Source: Lumnitzera littorea
Taxonomy: Eukaryota > Streptophyta > Magnoliopsida > Myrtales > Combretaceae
Direction: 5' to 3'
NCBI GenBank assembly: GCA_024138015.1
Contig: JAMXBB010000008.1
Location: 40,720,590-40,784,589, forward strand
DNA: 64,000 nt
Below the pieces are notes generated by a model. That model was not told the origin of the DNA, searched no databases, and saw only the letters and a program-made list of their open reading frames with translations. A program made the translations under genes and the position numbers. Below are positions 11,689 through 25,700 of the stretch, piece by piece (the stretch's first letter is position 1; every line of letters begins with the position of its first letter).

Positions 11689-12707
11689 AATAAACATAAT
11701 TATTTATCATTCTCAAATCAATAAGAATAATAAATATTTTAATACTTCTTGCTAGGTTTAATTAAAAATAAATCCATAGCCCATTTTGTTCGTTCTTTGT
11801 GTATGTCTTTGTAGGTTCACTTAATGTTGGCAATAGGCTTAAAAACTCCATTTGGGCTTACAAGACATAAGTGGCCTTTAGCAAGACATTTATGTCTACC
11901 CAAATTAAGCGAAGATTAGCGATCCAACTTTACCTAATCCATAACTTATGTCATAATCCTTTTGTTACACAATATTTAGATTGAATATAAGGCATGGATA
12001 GTATCACCCTTATATTGTTTAACCTTATCATTTCTCGATCTCCAAGTAGATTGATATGACAAATGACATTGATCATACTATCAATTTATTTGAGCACACC
12101 TGTACATTTCTCAGTCTCACTTGAGGGGCCTAGAAATATTTATCTCATAATAAGACAGACAAATCCCTTCATAATAACAAATCTCCCTTTGCATGATTTA
12201 CACTATGGCTAATCGCAACCTTTATAATTATCTAGTTAAAGATAATGTTTGATTGAATCGAATCATAATGTTGCTCATGTTGGAATCCATGGTGATTTTA
12301 AGTCTAACGATGCAATGGCATCGTTATAATGTGAATCACTTATGACATTAATCCATCTCATAGCTAATTAGTTCAATACATAGTTCTCTAACATGTAACT
12401 ATGAGTTTGTTTTGTATATCCGTACAAATAAGCATCTCATGATTATTAATTAAACCTCATACTAGATTTAATTCATTATTGTTTCCACAATAATGAGCAT
12501 TTACAAATATTTAGAATAATTATATGATTATTCAAGGATATTATTATAAAGTAAACATGTAAATAATATAATAATGAATGCCTCTTAATTCATAAAATAT
12601 AATAATGACAATATCCAATAATTGGCCTATGTATAATTACACTTTGTAATTGTTTCACATTTAATATTTTACTTATTTAATGTTTTATTTTGGCACGCGT
12701 AACACCA
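11689..12707 (-). other. Repetitive stretch, possibly the rest of the interrupted LTR
   Basis: After the plastid segment the sequence turns AT-rich. It includes GTTCGTTCTTTGTGTATG and TAGGTTCACTTAATGTTGG, phrases I associate with plant LTR-element noncoding regions, and ends near GGCACGCGTAACA. No coding domain. Assignment to the LTR begun at 7781 is by position and is weak. Confidence 0.25.
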
Positions 12708-12952
12708 ATGTGCATTTGTTAGTTTTAATATAATGAGGATAGATGGGAGAAAAAAGTGGGGACAAGAAGTTATTTTAGCAGAGGTATTAGATAGTGAGAA
12801 AATTGCCATTAGAGCAAGAAATGATGGACAAATTATATAGGAATTATTTATAGGATATATTTTTTATTACACACTAGTCGATGAACCACTAGGAACCACT
12901 AGCAATGTGTGTGCTTAAATTAACTGGTTGGTATTTTAGTTATCATCATATA

Positions 12953-13010
12953 TCTATATTATTAAAGCAAAAGAGAGGGGCCGTTTGGTGTCTTTTTCCT
13001 ATATTCCCAA
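12953..13010 (+). mobile_element. Helitron-like 5' terminus
   Basis: TCTATATTATTAAAGC, preceded by A, matches the usual 5' ends of plant Helitrons (TC plus TATATTATTAAA, inserted after A). It is followed by GGGGCCGTTTGGTGTC and ATTGCCCTTTTATAATATTA, also common near such ends. I found no paired 3' hairpin with CTAG downstream, so its extent is unknown. Confidence 0.4.
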
Positions 13011-13319
13011 ATTGCCCTTTTATAATATTAATAATTCATCTAATTTGCTATTTGTAATTATATAATACATATCTTTTATGATATTTTAATGAGACTAGAA
13101 ATGTCAATTTACCTAATTCAACTTCTATATTAGAAATAGCCACTTTTACATGTAGGTTGCAACAATTTTACATTTGCCACACTATTGCTATATAAATATA
13201 ATTTATATATATTAATATATAATCCTTAAATAATGTATAGCCAATAGTGTGGAAGACTTTATGGAACTTACCAACCTTATCGAAAATTCACCATTTTTCT
13301 TTGGTGCATTATGTCCAGG

Positions 13320-14526
13320 TCTTTGCGAACCATTAACAATTGGTTTTGTAGATGTGCCTTAGTTGATCTACTATGCCCTTTTTGTCGTGAGATTGAATCT
13401 CTAGAATTGTTGTGATTGGATGTACTTTGCGTAGTTTGGTACTTTAGGTTTGAGAATTGACAATAGACAGATTACCCACTTTGTGAATTAGCGGTTGCAC
13501 TTAATGGACTCCCCTACCTTTGCATACGGGGTAAAAGAGGTTATAGCATGTCTTATTGAAGTTACATGGTTGATTTGGAAGGAGCGCTATGATGCTACCT
13601 TCAATAGTAGAAACCTTAACCAATTTTGGTGGCTAGGAGTTTCAATGTGCAAATTTTTGAAAAATTGAAGACATCCCCTATAGTGCACTTCATTAGTGTG
13701 AGAGCTCAAGATAAGTTGTCGAGTGTAAATGTGGAAGGGTTTGTCTTTCTTAGGAAGGGACATAAGAGAACCGGTAATGTTTTAGGTTTCATCGACTAAT
13801 TGGTCCACTAGTGTGTAACCATAGATTTGCATTCTTGTCTTTGACGAAGATTTGCTATAGGCATCTAGGGCTCATGTGTGAGTGGGAAGTCAAAATATGA
13901 TTAGGGTTTTGTATTACTCTAGTGACCTTAGTGTTGTGTGACCGACTAATGCTTTGGTTCATGTGGAGACGGCTTGGGTTGAGCTTACCAATATTACTGG
14001 GCTTGGTGTAGTGTTTTGGCATAATAGTAGTTATCTATTATGTGGAGTTTCAAATTCTTTATTTGCCCCATCACTTGAAGCAATTGAATGCTTGGCTTTG
14101 TTGATGGTGCTTGACAAAGCTAAGTCTATGGGCAGTAAAAGTTATGTGTTCTTTCTTGACTGTCAGGTTTTGGTGTAGGCTCTGCTTGGTTTGATAAATG
14201 GGCTTCATTAGAGTACTAGGCCTTATTTTGCCTAACTTCTCTCTTACATTCATGACTTAAATCATCTTTAATTGTTGTTTCACTTTATCAATCAATCAGC
14301 TAATAAAGCTACAGACTGGGTGGCTTCTGATGTTAGGAGGGGAATGTGTCTTAGGGATTGGTGATTAAACCTCCCATTTACCCTTCAAAAGCTACTTTAT
14401 GTTTATTTTGTTTCTTTTTCATTAAATGTTATGATTCCTATATTTGTAATACTGGTGATGTTGATTAAATTGCAATAAATTCCATGTTTCCTTTGGTAAA
14501 TAATAATAATAATAAAATAAAATAAT
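13320..14526 (+). pseudogene. 5'-truncated LINE: zf-RVT and RNase H-like remnants
   Basis: In order on + there is a cysteine-rich segment ending ..LLCPFCREIESLE (zf-RVT type, about 13335-13430), a linker reading VTWLIWKERYDATF (about 13560-13600), which matches the conserved 'W.IWKERN' block of plant LINEs, and an RNase H-like (RVT_3) domain at 13954-14178 with GLGVVFWHNSS and EAIECLALLMVLDKAKSMG. Beyond an in-frame stop comes FHFINQSANKATDWVA, the usual 'R.AN..AH..A' end. Frameshifts and stops break every part. The 3' end is an A/T triplet tail at about 14499-14526, as expected for target-primed insertion. The reverse transcriptase itself is absent. Confidence 0.8.
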
Positions 14527-15720
14527 AGTTTGTCACTTTCCACATGGTGTAACTTTCTTTTTAATAGTAATCATCGTGAGTAACAACTCATATATGATTC
14601 TTCTTTTATAGCCTTATAAAAAATATAAAAATAAAGAAAATATAGTTTTTTTTATCATCATTTTCTTTTTTCATATCATGAGTAACCAAATGTTCATTAC
14701 ATGGTATTCCATTTGGTTGGCCTTAGATAAAAAATAAATAATCATATACATCAGATAAAAATATGAATATGATATAAAATTCTTTCTTTGCAAATTTTTG
14801 TGTAACAAGAAAAAAGAAATTTGTCAAAAACTTTATGATGAAGTTATGAAGAACATTGCACTATTTATTCCACAATGAGCAGGTATATAATTTGAATTTA
14901 TTTCTATTTTTTGTGTGTTTTTCTTAGGATTTTCATCATGTATAAGGTCATGCATCGATACTTCTTTAACAATCTTCTTAGTATTAACTCATAAGATAAT
15001 TTGGCTTCATTGAGATCTTTTTAAAAGTAGTTCAATCAATCAAACAAAAAGCATCAAAGGACCATAATACCATTGGTTTGGTACCAAGTATGCTTTTGTT
15101 TGTTCATTTTAAGTTAATTCTTTGTCTTTCTTTTTATTTTTATTTTTATTTTTTTTCTTTTTACTTTAAGAGTTCTTCAAAAGCTTTTATTATGTATGCA
15201 TGCAATCTGCTAAATTAACATCAAAGACGAATGTTTTTATTACCATATCACCCATCAAAACAAAGCAATCTAATAGGATTTTAATGGCAAAGGACATTAA
15301 AAAAATATTAAAAAAGGTTAAACTTTTTGTTGAAAAGAAAAGAGGTAGATTACAAAAACCCCTATATTTGAATGCTTATTGTTATCTTCTATATGTTCTA
15401 TATTATTAAAGCCCATCATCTAATTTGATATAGACTATTTAACATTATTAAAAAATTTAAAATATTATCACTCCCCACATATAGCTCTAAGCACAGGTTT
15501 TTTCTTTTTAATGGCAATCATAATGTATAGTAAGCAACAATTGAAACAACAAAAAAAAAAAGGGGAGAGTTTTAGTACATATCATCGGTCAAAGTAAATT
15601 GGTTAAATTAGATTTTAGTGGTAAAAGACATCAAATAGAATTAAAATAGGTTAAACTTTTTGTTGTAAAAAGAGAGGTAGATTATAAAAGCTCCTATATT
15701 TGAATGCTTATCATTATCTA
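14527..15720 (+). repeat. Two diverged copies of a local repeat (units 1 and 2)
   Basis: Unit 1 begins near 14534 (CACTTTCCACATGG, TTTTTAATAGTAATCAT), followed by CATGGTATTCCATTTGGTTGG, AAGAAAAAAGAAATTTG and GAGCAGGTATATAATTTGAA. A second set begins near 15470 (CACTCCCCACATATAGCT, TTTTTAATGGCAATCATAATG). GGTTAAACTTTTTGTTG with CCTATATTTGAATGCTTAT occurs at both about 15320 and 15650. A third copy continues after 20300. TCTATATTATTAAAGCCC at 15397 looks like another Helitron-type start. The 69-codon ORF at 15200-15409 has no recognised domain. Confidence 0.5.
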
Positions 15721-18700
15721 TGTAATGCTGCATAGGGGGCTTGGTAGTTTTTCTTAAAATCATCATATTACGTGTACACTCGTGATATAAAGACCGTTTT
15801 GCAAGTTAGAGGTTGCAAAACTCTAACTAGTAAGTTTCTAAGGGTGCTTATTTATTTATATAAAAAACTTAGGTGACCTAACAATCCATAGTTTACCAAA
15901 ATCGCAAAGAGTTGGAATCACTTACCAAACAATAAGACAAGATAATTAAACTTTAGCAACATTACAGGTTTCTAAATATTGTAAAGATCTAACTTAACTA
16001 ACATAATCTACTAAAGTAATCTTATCTGTCTAATCCGGCTACTTAAGGAACACTCTGCATATTAATCTTAACCCAGTCCCAACTTTTGGTTATCTGTAAA
16101 AGGAACTATTGGGGGTGAGCATATCATAGCTCAGTGAGTTTGTCTCTCACTACTACCGTTCAAATAAGTTATCAAGCATTATTAACAAACATGCAGTTTA
16201 GCTACATACAAAATAAATGCATACGCAGTGAATGCAAGCAATACATCTATAGGGCTCTAAAACCATGAAAGGTGTAGATTTACGTCGTTTACACGTCGAT
16301 TATCTCTCATACTTAACTGCACGAAGTACCTCACCTTACCTGCATGAAGTACCTCACCTTACCTGCATGAAGTACCTCACCTTACCTGCATGAGGTTGTC
16401 TGTAGGTACCGTCCCAACAGACATAACTTAACTATTATTCTAGTCGAGAATACCATATTAATAAATTAGATGGATCCCATCTAAAGCTATCCACTATCAA
16501 TAATCAATACAAGGCCCCATGGGCTCAATGTCAACAAATTTACATAATGCCCTACGAGCTAAACCATATAAGTCCCAACTCAGGTTATTCGCTATTAATC
16601 AACCAAAGATGGTCTACTAACTTTGCCTCAATAAGTAAAAGGTTATAGGAGACTGCTATAAGTACTCACTAAGTTGATAAATCTTTCTTTGAATCATAAA
16701 ACATTTCAAAAAATGTATTTTCATAAATTTTTCAGAAAATTCAGCAAAGCTATAAACATCATAGTTCACAACTAATGGATTACAAATATGTAACATGTAT
16801 ATCTAGTTATTTTGGCCGAATATTTAAACTTACTAATTTTAATAAGGTGATCACACGAATGTTGGCATACATAACAACCAGTCACTTAATAGACAACTAA
16901 GTGCGAGCAATAGAATGTCAAGCAATTACCAAACACAAGCAAGTAGTAGTTCATCGAAACTCCCTTACTTGGCCTACTTGCCTACTTGTCTTGACTTTTG
17001 GGGTTCCTAAATTAGAAATTAAGTCACCTAAAACATAATAATAATGTATATGTAAGTAATTGGAAGAGGGTTTCTTTAAGAACCTAAAAGTCTACCTAAT
17101 CACTGAAGCTCCCCTTAATCTCGAGTATGGTTAAAAGTTGTTTTCACTCTAACTTCCTTATTTTAAGTCTGTTTTTTTGGGTTCTTATAGTTGATTTCAT
17201 ATGATTTCGAATGTTCTTTCATTTGCTGAAGTCATTTTAAGGTTTAGGCTAAACAAATTCGTTGGTCAATGGTGTTGGTTTGATTACTTTAGGTTTGGGC
17301 CTAAACTTGGGCTTTGGGCTTAATTTTGGGTGTTGGGCCTTACACTCGACCTTTTGAGCCTTTATTTAGGTATTTTAAGTTTAAGTTTTTGATCAAATTC
17401 CATAACTTTTAATTTAGGCCCTAATGTTACACTTGTAGGCCTAAATGGGCCCTTTTTTCTAATTTAAGGCCTTAACTTACTAAAGGGCCTATAGGGGATG
17501 GATTTAATGGGCTTTTGGACTTAATAGACATTTTATATTTTATTTTATGAGCCTTTTAATCTAGGGTTCAAATCTAGTCACTATATTATTAGGCTTTACT
17601 CTTGGCTCTTTTAAGGACTTTTGAGCTTATCTTGCATTTTAGGGCCTTAAGCCCAACTCCACTTATTATTTTGGGCTTAAGCCCACTAAAGGCCTTAAGA
17701 TAAGTCCATTTTTTTATTAGGATTCAGATCTGATTCTTTTCATTTATTGGCCTCCTAATCATATTTCTAAGGTTTAATCACTAACTAAGCTAGTTTAGAT
17801 TATTAACTCATCATTACCCTACTTAACTTGGTTAATTACATCCTAAATCATACTTAACACTAAACAAACATGTTATTAACCTAATAAATCAAAATTTACA
17901 TATTTGAAACTTTCATGAAAGTGGTGGCTAAGTAAGGTTCTTCTAAGCTTTCCTTTAACTTCTTTCATCCAATACTTATTCTAGTGTGTTTTCTTGTCTT
18001 AATCATATTTTTACTTATTTTAAGCTAATAACATCACCTAATATGGTGAAAACAAGATGGATACATATCAAGGAAGGGATGGCATGGATGCTACTTAGGA
18101 TTTTGTAGAGTTTAATCAATATCGTTTTAAGTTATCTATATAAAACTATCTCTTACACTTTTAGAATGCAAGTAACAAACTAGCTAAGTATATGAATAAA
18201 GATGTGATTATATGACTCTAAATGACATGTACATGATTATAATATGTTTATCTAGTATTTCTAATCCTAAACTCTCAAGATATCATAGGTAAAACTAGTG
18301 TAAATAGAAAACTTAAGTTGGGTGAGTTTTACCTTAAACTAGTATGGACGAGTTTCAACTTTTTCACTAAAAAACGAAGTCGAAACTTACTTCTTTGAGG
18401 CAAAATGTTTATCAACAAGAAACTAGGTTGTGTGTGTGATCTTAGTGACTTGTCATTTGGTGGCGTGTGGTGGTCATAAGGCTAAAAGGCGTTGAGGTGC
18501 GCAAAGGAGTCCGACAGCTCCTTTTGTTTTCTTCCCTTTTTCCTTTGGTTTTTGCTTAAGTTTCTTGAGAGTGTTTCCTAGGGTTTTCTATGCATGAAGA
18601 ATGGTGTCAAATGAGGGTTTTAGAAGGGTGAAATTGAAGATGGATTAAGGGGGACGAGAGGTGGCTATTTTGGGATAAGGGTATATGGTATCTTATTGGT

Positions 18701-20299
18701 ACTATTGTACTTTGTTTGCTTTTTGCCAAATGAGAGAGGATTTTGTCTTCTTAAGTATAAGTGTCTTTTAATTCTCAATTAATCTTTTATCTTTTGTTTT
18801 TAATTGAGTTTGAGTTACTACTAATTAAGATATAATGAGAGTTGGTAGATGGATTAAGGGGAAATTAAGCTAATTATCGCGATTGTACTTAATTAAGCAA
18901 TATATGCCTAATTAGGGTATAACTAGGGTCTTGCCATATTATATCATTTCAATTAAGTTCATTGACCTATATTACTTTGTTTGTCATAGTCCTTTATTAT
19001 TTGGGATTGATTAGTGTTTTCGGACTACGTACGAAGTTGACGATTTAGGATTTTCTAGTGATTAGAGAAATTATTTGTAATTAGCGAATAATTTAAGGAT
19101 ACACTTAGGATTTATTAGTTGAATTAGGGTTTTGAACTTCCAATTAAGGTTTTACTCAGTCTATTGATATTTTCCAATCGTTTTGAGATTTCTCGCATAT
19201 TAGGGCTTTTAAGGTTTTATACTTATGATTAAGGTTTTAGGGTTTTACTCTTTTTGAGGTTTTTCAACTTATTATTTAAGGTTTGTGACTTATGATTTAA
19301 AGTTCAATCATTTTATTTATGGATTTTATTATCATATGATTTATTATTATATCTTAAGCGGTTCTAGAGATTACTTATTAACTCCTATATTTGACTTCAA
19401 ATTCGAATCCGAAAGTTTACGGGGTTTAAATTGTCTTCCTAAGTTTAACTTTGGCAATCTTAAGGAAATATTTTCATATAATTACTTTAGTTTCATATGA
19501 TTAATCATTCTTGATTTGTAGTTAATTATGATATAAAATCCAATTAGCAAATTAAGGTGTAATTAAGTTTCTTAATCTTAATTACTAGTACACTTGACAC
19601 AAATTAGGTGCATTTTAGAGCTTAATGTGTTAAATTAAGTTGGTTAAGCCCATTGGGTAATCTTATCTACTTAGTTTAAGGAATTGAGATAATTATTGTT
19701 GTTCGAGTACGTTTTAGAGTGTAGATTAAGGTTTTAGAGCAATTGAGTGATTAGTCTTTGATTAATGAATAGTTTTACCATTTAATTATATTACAATAGT
19801 TGGATTAGGGTTTTCGACTATAGATTAGGGCTTTACAATTTAACGGCCTGTCCTTATTAGGGTTCTAATTAGGATTTTAATGTTTGAAGGTTCATTTAAG
19901 GACTATAGTATTCATTTTAAGGTTTTGAATTAATTGTTAGGGTTATCAATATCAATATTTATTTTTGGTATAGTTTACCCTTTATTGATTATAGGGAGCT
20001 CTCATGGGTTTCGACTATCAATCTCTTTCTCAATGGTGTTTGGGGTTTTAGTTTTGTTAGATTAGTTTGACCTTAAGAGTTATCATTAGTCGTTGCCATT
20101 TGTTTATAAGATTTTAAGGCTTTTGAGTGTGAGGCTTAAACTAGGACTTGGATTGCTATTTAAGGTTTTAAGAGTTTGAATTTAGGTTTTTGAGTGTGTC
20201 TTTTAGGTTAAGGGTTAGTTATCTTGCCAATACTAAGGGTATCTTTTAGAAAATCTTATTAACTCGTGACCTCTTATCTAGGAAATTGCGGGGTTTACA
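15721..20299 (-). mobile_element. LTR-C1: 4.6-kb solo LTR, minus orientation
   Basis: Bounded by TG (TGTAATGCTG) and CA (GGGGTTTACA) on +, with perfect 5-bp target duplications ATCTA at 15716-15720 and 20300-20304. On the minus strand it starts TGTAAACCCC. Its end region (GTTTTGCAACCTCTAACTT..) matches the end of the plus-strand LTR at 56820-56940, which fixes its orientation. It contains AGGGTTTT- and GGGCCTTA-rich noncoding sequence and a 23-bp tandem repeat, but no coding domain. It is unusually long for a plant LTR. Element class is not provable from the LTR alone; Ty3/gypsy is likely by analogy with family A. Confidence 0.85.
16318..16386. repeat. Three-copy 23-bp tandem repeat
   Basis: Units at 16318-16340, 16341-16363 and 16364-16386 read TGCATGAAGTACCTCACC plus TTACC; only the first differs (C for T). 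A partial fourth unit follows. It lies inside LTR-C1. Confidence 0.85.
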
Positions 20300-20304
20300 A
20301 TCTA

Positions 20305-21435
20305 TATTATTATATCCTTATCATCAATATTGGTATCTTAGATTATTTAATGATATTAAAGTAATAAAATATTATAAGTTCTAAATGTGCTTTAAATCCC
20401 CCACAAAACCCACCCCACTTTCCATGTTGAGCTCTTTTTAAGTAGCATTTATCATTTTCCACATATCGCTTAGTGTAGTTTTTTCTTTTTCTCTTTTTAA
20501 TGCCAATCATAATGAGCAATAACTAATTGGAAAAAAAAAAAGTTATCCTTGAACATCATTTTCTTTTATCATGAGCAAGTAAGTGTCCATTAGATCTCAA
20601 ACTTTAAAATAGCTAATATGTGGTATTCAATTTGGTTAGCTTTGGATGCAAAATAAACAATTGCACACAAAAATGGCCGAAAATACTAATATAACATAAT
20701 TTTTTTTGCTTTGCAGATTGTTGTACTTGAAGAAAAAAGAAATTCATTTGAGGTTTTATAATGAAAGTTTGAAGAACACCACAACTGGTTTGATTATGAG
20801 CAAGTATTCGATTTTCAATTTATTTCCCTTTTTGTGTGTTTTTAGGCTTTTCATTAGGTTTAATGGCATTCATAGGACAATTTAACTTTATAATAAGCTT
20901 GATAGTATCATCATCAATTTATATCTATTCACATAAGAAATCATTATATCTTTACTTACTAATTTAACTTATCACTTGTTTGCTATTATTTTTTAGGCAT
21001 ATAGAAAGATCTACAATGGAGTAGCTCAGCTTTGATTACTATGCCAAGTGATACATTTACAAATATAAATGTTAATGTTGTTCTTTGTCGTTGATATTTT
21101 TCATCAGTTTTCAAATATAATTGTTTTTAAATAGTTTTATTGGTTCTTCCTATATGTAAATAACTTTGTAAATGTTTTACAAATAATCTTACATGAATTT
21201 TAATTGTTAAACTTGCACAAGTATTGCGATTGCAGCATTTGTTGGTCAATTATAAAACAAAAGTAATCAAATTGTTTATTATACACAAATAAACATAATA
21301 TTTGCACAATGTTCTAGAGTTGAAAATTTGTTTAAAATGAGAGATCTTAAGAAAGGAACCTAAATTAAAAAAAAAAGAGAGCATTAATTGAGAATTCCAA
21401 TTAAATACATCAACGAAGTGGCATTCATTAAATGT
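20305..21435 (+). repeat. Third copy of the local repeat and AT-rich DNA
   Basis: From about 20450 the sequence again reads CATTTTCCACATATCGCT, TTTTTAATGCCAATCATAATG, GTGGTATTCAATTTGGTTAG, AAGAAAAAAGAAATTCA and TATGAGCAAGTATTCGATTTT, matching the unit at 14534-14900. With the ATCTA duplication removed, this segment and 15590-15720 form one uninterrupted pre-insertion sequence. 20950-21435 is AT-rich with no gene. Confidence 0.5.
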
Positions 21436-22732
21436 TAGGGATGCCATCGGGGCGAGTTCGGAATTGGTTTTGTCGAACCCGAACCCGAACTCGAACCCGA
21501 ACTCAACCCACTACCTTATAAGGTTTCCTAAAACCTTATAGGGTACCTTACAAGGTTTTTATCTTGTTTTTGGAATCCACTTCTATAGGGTTTTATAAAA
21601 CTCGTTAAAGACCCAATTCGACCCACTAATACTAAAAAAAAATTTTTAAATTGATTTACAATTGTATACAAAAAAATTAAGCAAATATTGCATGGTTTGT
21701 TTTGAATAATGAAACAAATAACGTATGATTATTTAAGACTAAACCAAGTTCTTTTTATTTTAAACTAATACATGATTAATAAAAAAAAGATAGGTGGAAA
21801 TTGAGGAATAAGGCCAATTGGTTGAAAGAGGGAGTAAAGGCAAGAGAAGAGAGTCACAAATAATGTGAAAAAGAGAAAGAGATGGGGGTAAGGTTTTTTT
21901 AAAAGATCAAGAGTGAAAGAAATAAAATATCATTTATTAATTATTATATCTTATTATTTACAACTAATACTTAATTACTAATATCATTTATGTATATATT
22001 AATATTTTTAACCGGGTTCAGATTTTTCGTCGGTTTTTTTTTTTAATCCCGAAACCTTATAGGATTTGAAAACCACTTCTATAACTTGACCTAAAACCCT
22101 ATAGGGTTTTTAGCGGGTTGGGTGGGTCGGGCGACTCGGAAACCCTATAATGACTTACCTAATGGTATTGTCATGCCCTGAGAGATACCTCGATCGTGGC
22201 AGCCCACTGTATACCGCCTCTAGTACCTTAGATTAGCCTTATAATTACTCAAAAAGCTTCGATACGATATATAAGGTGTCTTCCAATAATTGGTAATTCT
22301 CAAGTAGATCAGAACGGTTCAATGTTTAATTAAATAACATAGCTAAATATTCATCATTTAAGTTTAACATAAGTGGGAATATCATCTCACCAAAAAAAAA
22401 AGAAAAGAAAGAGTGGGTACAACATTGTTTACAAAAATAGGTCTTAGGAAGTTTGGTTATAAATCACATATAAAAACTTAAATTTCTTAAAGAAGGTTAT
22501 ACTAAGAAAATAATATAATTCTCTCAACTACTCTTTCCTGACTTGCACATCTCAACTCCTAATACTAACCTTGGGCATAGCACACCCTGTTATGAGCCAT
22601 AAATCAAACTGTATCAAAAGACTAAGGGGGTGTAAGCTTACATCATGCTTAGTGAGTAATTCCTCATACTGAGCCTTTCACACAGTAATCAAACAGTTAA
22701 ATTATGCAACCATATGAATGTAACAACCATAT

Positions 22733-25700
22733 TGTCATGCCATGAAGCGACAGAGTCGTAATAATCCCACTGTGCAAACCATTCTAGGATAGAAACTGAA
22801 CATATAGTCATCACCTTAAACCTGATTTACTTAAGGCATCAACGACCAACACGCTTTGAAGTAAGCAGTTCATAATTTAAAAATGATATCTACTTATGAA
22901 CTTAAGAAAAACATATACTTACATAAATAATCTAAGTATATTTATAAGATTTAGCTACTTAATCATAATCTACTTAAGTAATTCGTAATCTAATACTAAA
23001 AGCTTTAAATATAAACCTAAACTTGAGAGTATATTTGGTCTTCAGTTTATATTCACTCTTCAGGATCTCGCAATTGCTAGCTCCGGGGTAATTATAAGCC
23101 TTTTCTTAGCTAACACTTGCAACAAAGGCTATAGGGATATGAGTAACCACAGCTTAATAAGTTGGGGTGGAGACTTAAATCATACAACAAATACAAACAG
23201 GGTTATCAATCAAATCATTAGGTACAATGCATGTTCAAACAAATGCCATCGTACAACATTGTTCAGTTCGTCGTGAGATTAGAGAAATTGCACCCATTCT
23301 AATCCGAGTCGAGAAGTTTTCGTTCATGTAACAGCTCACGACTAAACCCAAGCTTATGCAATGGAAACACCGCTCCTTCTGCGACTACCTTTGAATCATT
23401 GACTTTACTCTTGCCGCGACTTTCTTTCCTATTACTTAGTTTGACTAAGGATGAAGAAAGGACCAATTATGCCATTCAGTGCTATCCTTTTTGAAAGGGT
23501 CAATGTTTGGTCGGAGAATCCTAATAATCCCCTAATGGGTTACTATGCATGTCCGATTTGTGATTACAAGTCATATATTTGATAAAATCTAGTTTAGGAT
23601 AATAAATCATTTCATACAAATATAAGTCAGACAGCATATCAGCATCATAATCAGTAGCTCAGAACAAGCACACGCATATAACTAACTATCTAATAAGCAT
23701 AATTAAATACAATTCAAGCCTTCAAGTATTACAAATTAGTACTCCAAAATACAGCAATGTATTAATCCCAACTTACCTGGTATCTTTAGTCGCTTACTTA
23801 ACCACCCGCAAGTCGACTTGTCTTTGTATGTCTTATAATATATAATATAAATGTGTTTTTAGTATTTATATCTTGATGATATGTATATGTATATATGCTC
23901 TAGGTTATGATTTAACCTAATTCTTCCCATATACATAATAGTTATTATTAATTTATTCTATGTTAGTTTAGGGTTGGGTTTCTGAATCTAGTTTTGATTT
24001 AGATTCTAAAGTAGTTCCAATTAAGGATATTATACGTAAAGCCTAAAAATGAGATTTGAACACAAATGTGAAATTCATTACATTAGACTCGAGTATTCTA
24101 ATTATCACTTTTAGTTGTAAATTAGTATTCTATTTTACCCGGTACACTTAAATCGTTATTAATGTACTGAACTTACTACCAATATAAGAAAATTTTACAT
24201 TTTTCATATAATTACCTAAATTTAAATCACTTACTAGATTTTATATATATTCTTATTATTAGTATAATATCAATTTTTATTCTAACATTTTCTATTTATT
24301 ATATTTCCAATTTTTGCATATTATGTATTATTACCTATTTGTACATAATACATATCTAATATTTCTATCACTTTAAATATCATCTCCTAACATCAATTAA
24401 CATCTCAAAATATTTAAATTCATCCTAAATCAGATTTTACACCTAATTACCATAATTTACAAAATTAACTTAAAATATACCATTTTTACCTATTACATAT
24501 TTATTACATAATGCCTTAATAATTATATCTAATACTCTAAATGCTACAATTAGCATACTCCATCAGATTTCAACATTCTAAAATATATAATTATGTATTA
24601 CATCAGTAATTAACCATTTAATTACTTGATTAACCCAAAATTACCCATTTATGATCATTTTAGGGCCTAAAAATTATTTAAAAATTTCAAAAATTAATTT
24701 TTTAAAAAGAGCTTCATAACACTGTTCTATAACCCTTAAGTAGTTTATAAAAAAATTTTGGGTTCAAAACTACACTTCTAAGGTCATTTATTTCTAAACC
24801 GAAACATACTCGGTTTTGCATGATTTTTTAAATACCATATATCACGGAATATATTTTTATCAAAATAATATTTTTCCTAAAAACTATATATAAAGATATT
24901 CTAGAATACCAAATTTCATAAATTTCTAAGCATATTTAATATTTTTAACAAGATATGTAAAATCGGGGGGAAAATTGGACTCACTAGAACTGGTGGCTCC
25001 GGCCATCGCCAACCACCAAGGCCTTGTCGGCCACCTTAGGCGTTGTCACCATCGTGTGGTGGTGGTGGCTGTTCACTTCTAGGTACTCGTCTACTTGGGG
25101 ATCTCTTCTAAGGCCCTAACTGTACAGATTTTCCTAATTTTTTGAAAACCCTAATTTTCTCTCAAATTTTTAACCCTCTCAATTTTCAACAATTCCAAAC
25201 ATCCCAAATGAGTTTCTGTAAAATTTTGGGTATTTATAGAAGCCTTAGAGATTTTTTGTACATTAAATTGATATAACATTTGCCTTATCTCTTCTTTTTC
25301 TCAATTTCTATTTGTTGTAATTTAATTAGTTGCTTTTGTTTCTTCAATTCCAAATTGCCACATCCTACTTCTGGAAATTTCCTTATCTTTCTATAATTTT
25401 CTTGATTTTTCCTTAATTATTCTTGCATTTTCTTTAATTATTTAACATTATTTTAGCCTATTTCGTATATTTTAAGTAATTACGTGTATTTCTATCCGAA
25501 AAATAAATACATATATGGTATAAATAAATACTTCTAAATGTTATTTAAGTTGTTTTATGATTTTTAGTATGTATATAATTTATCTCTAGTGATTCATTAG
25601 TTATCGAAATGTATTTTCCGCATTTTCTATATTTTCGATAAATAACGAGTAATATGCTTAAAATTAATTTGAAAATTTTATATTCTCTTATTTTATTACT

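Noticed and set aside
14071..14253. 60-codon minus ORF
   Set aside because: Antisense to the LINE RNase H remnant.
16318..16386. Short regular repeats as a CRISPR-like array
   Set aside because: Units are directly adjacent with no spacers, and the DNA is plant nuclear.
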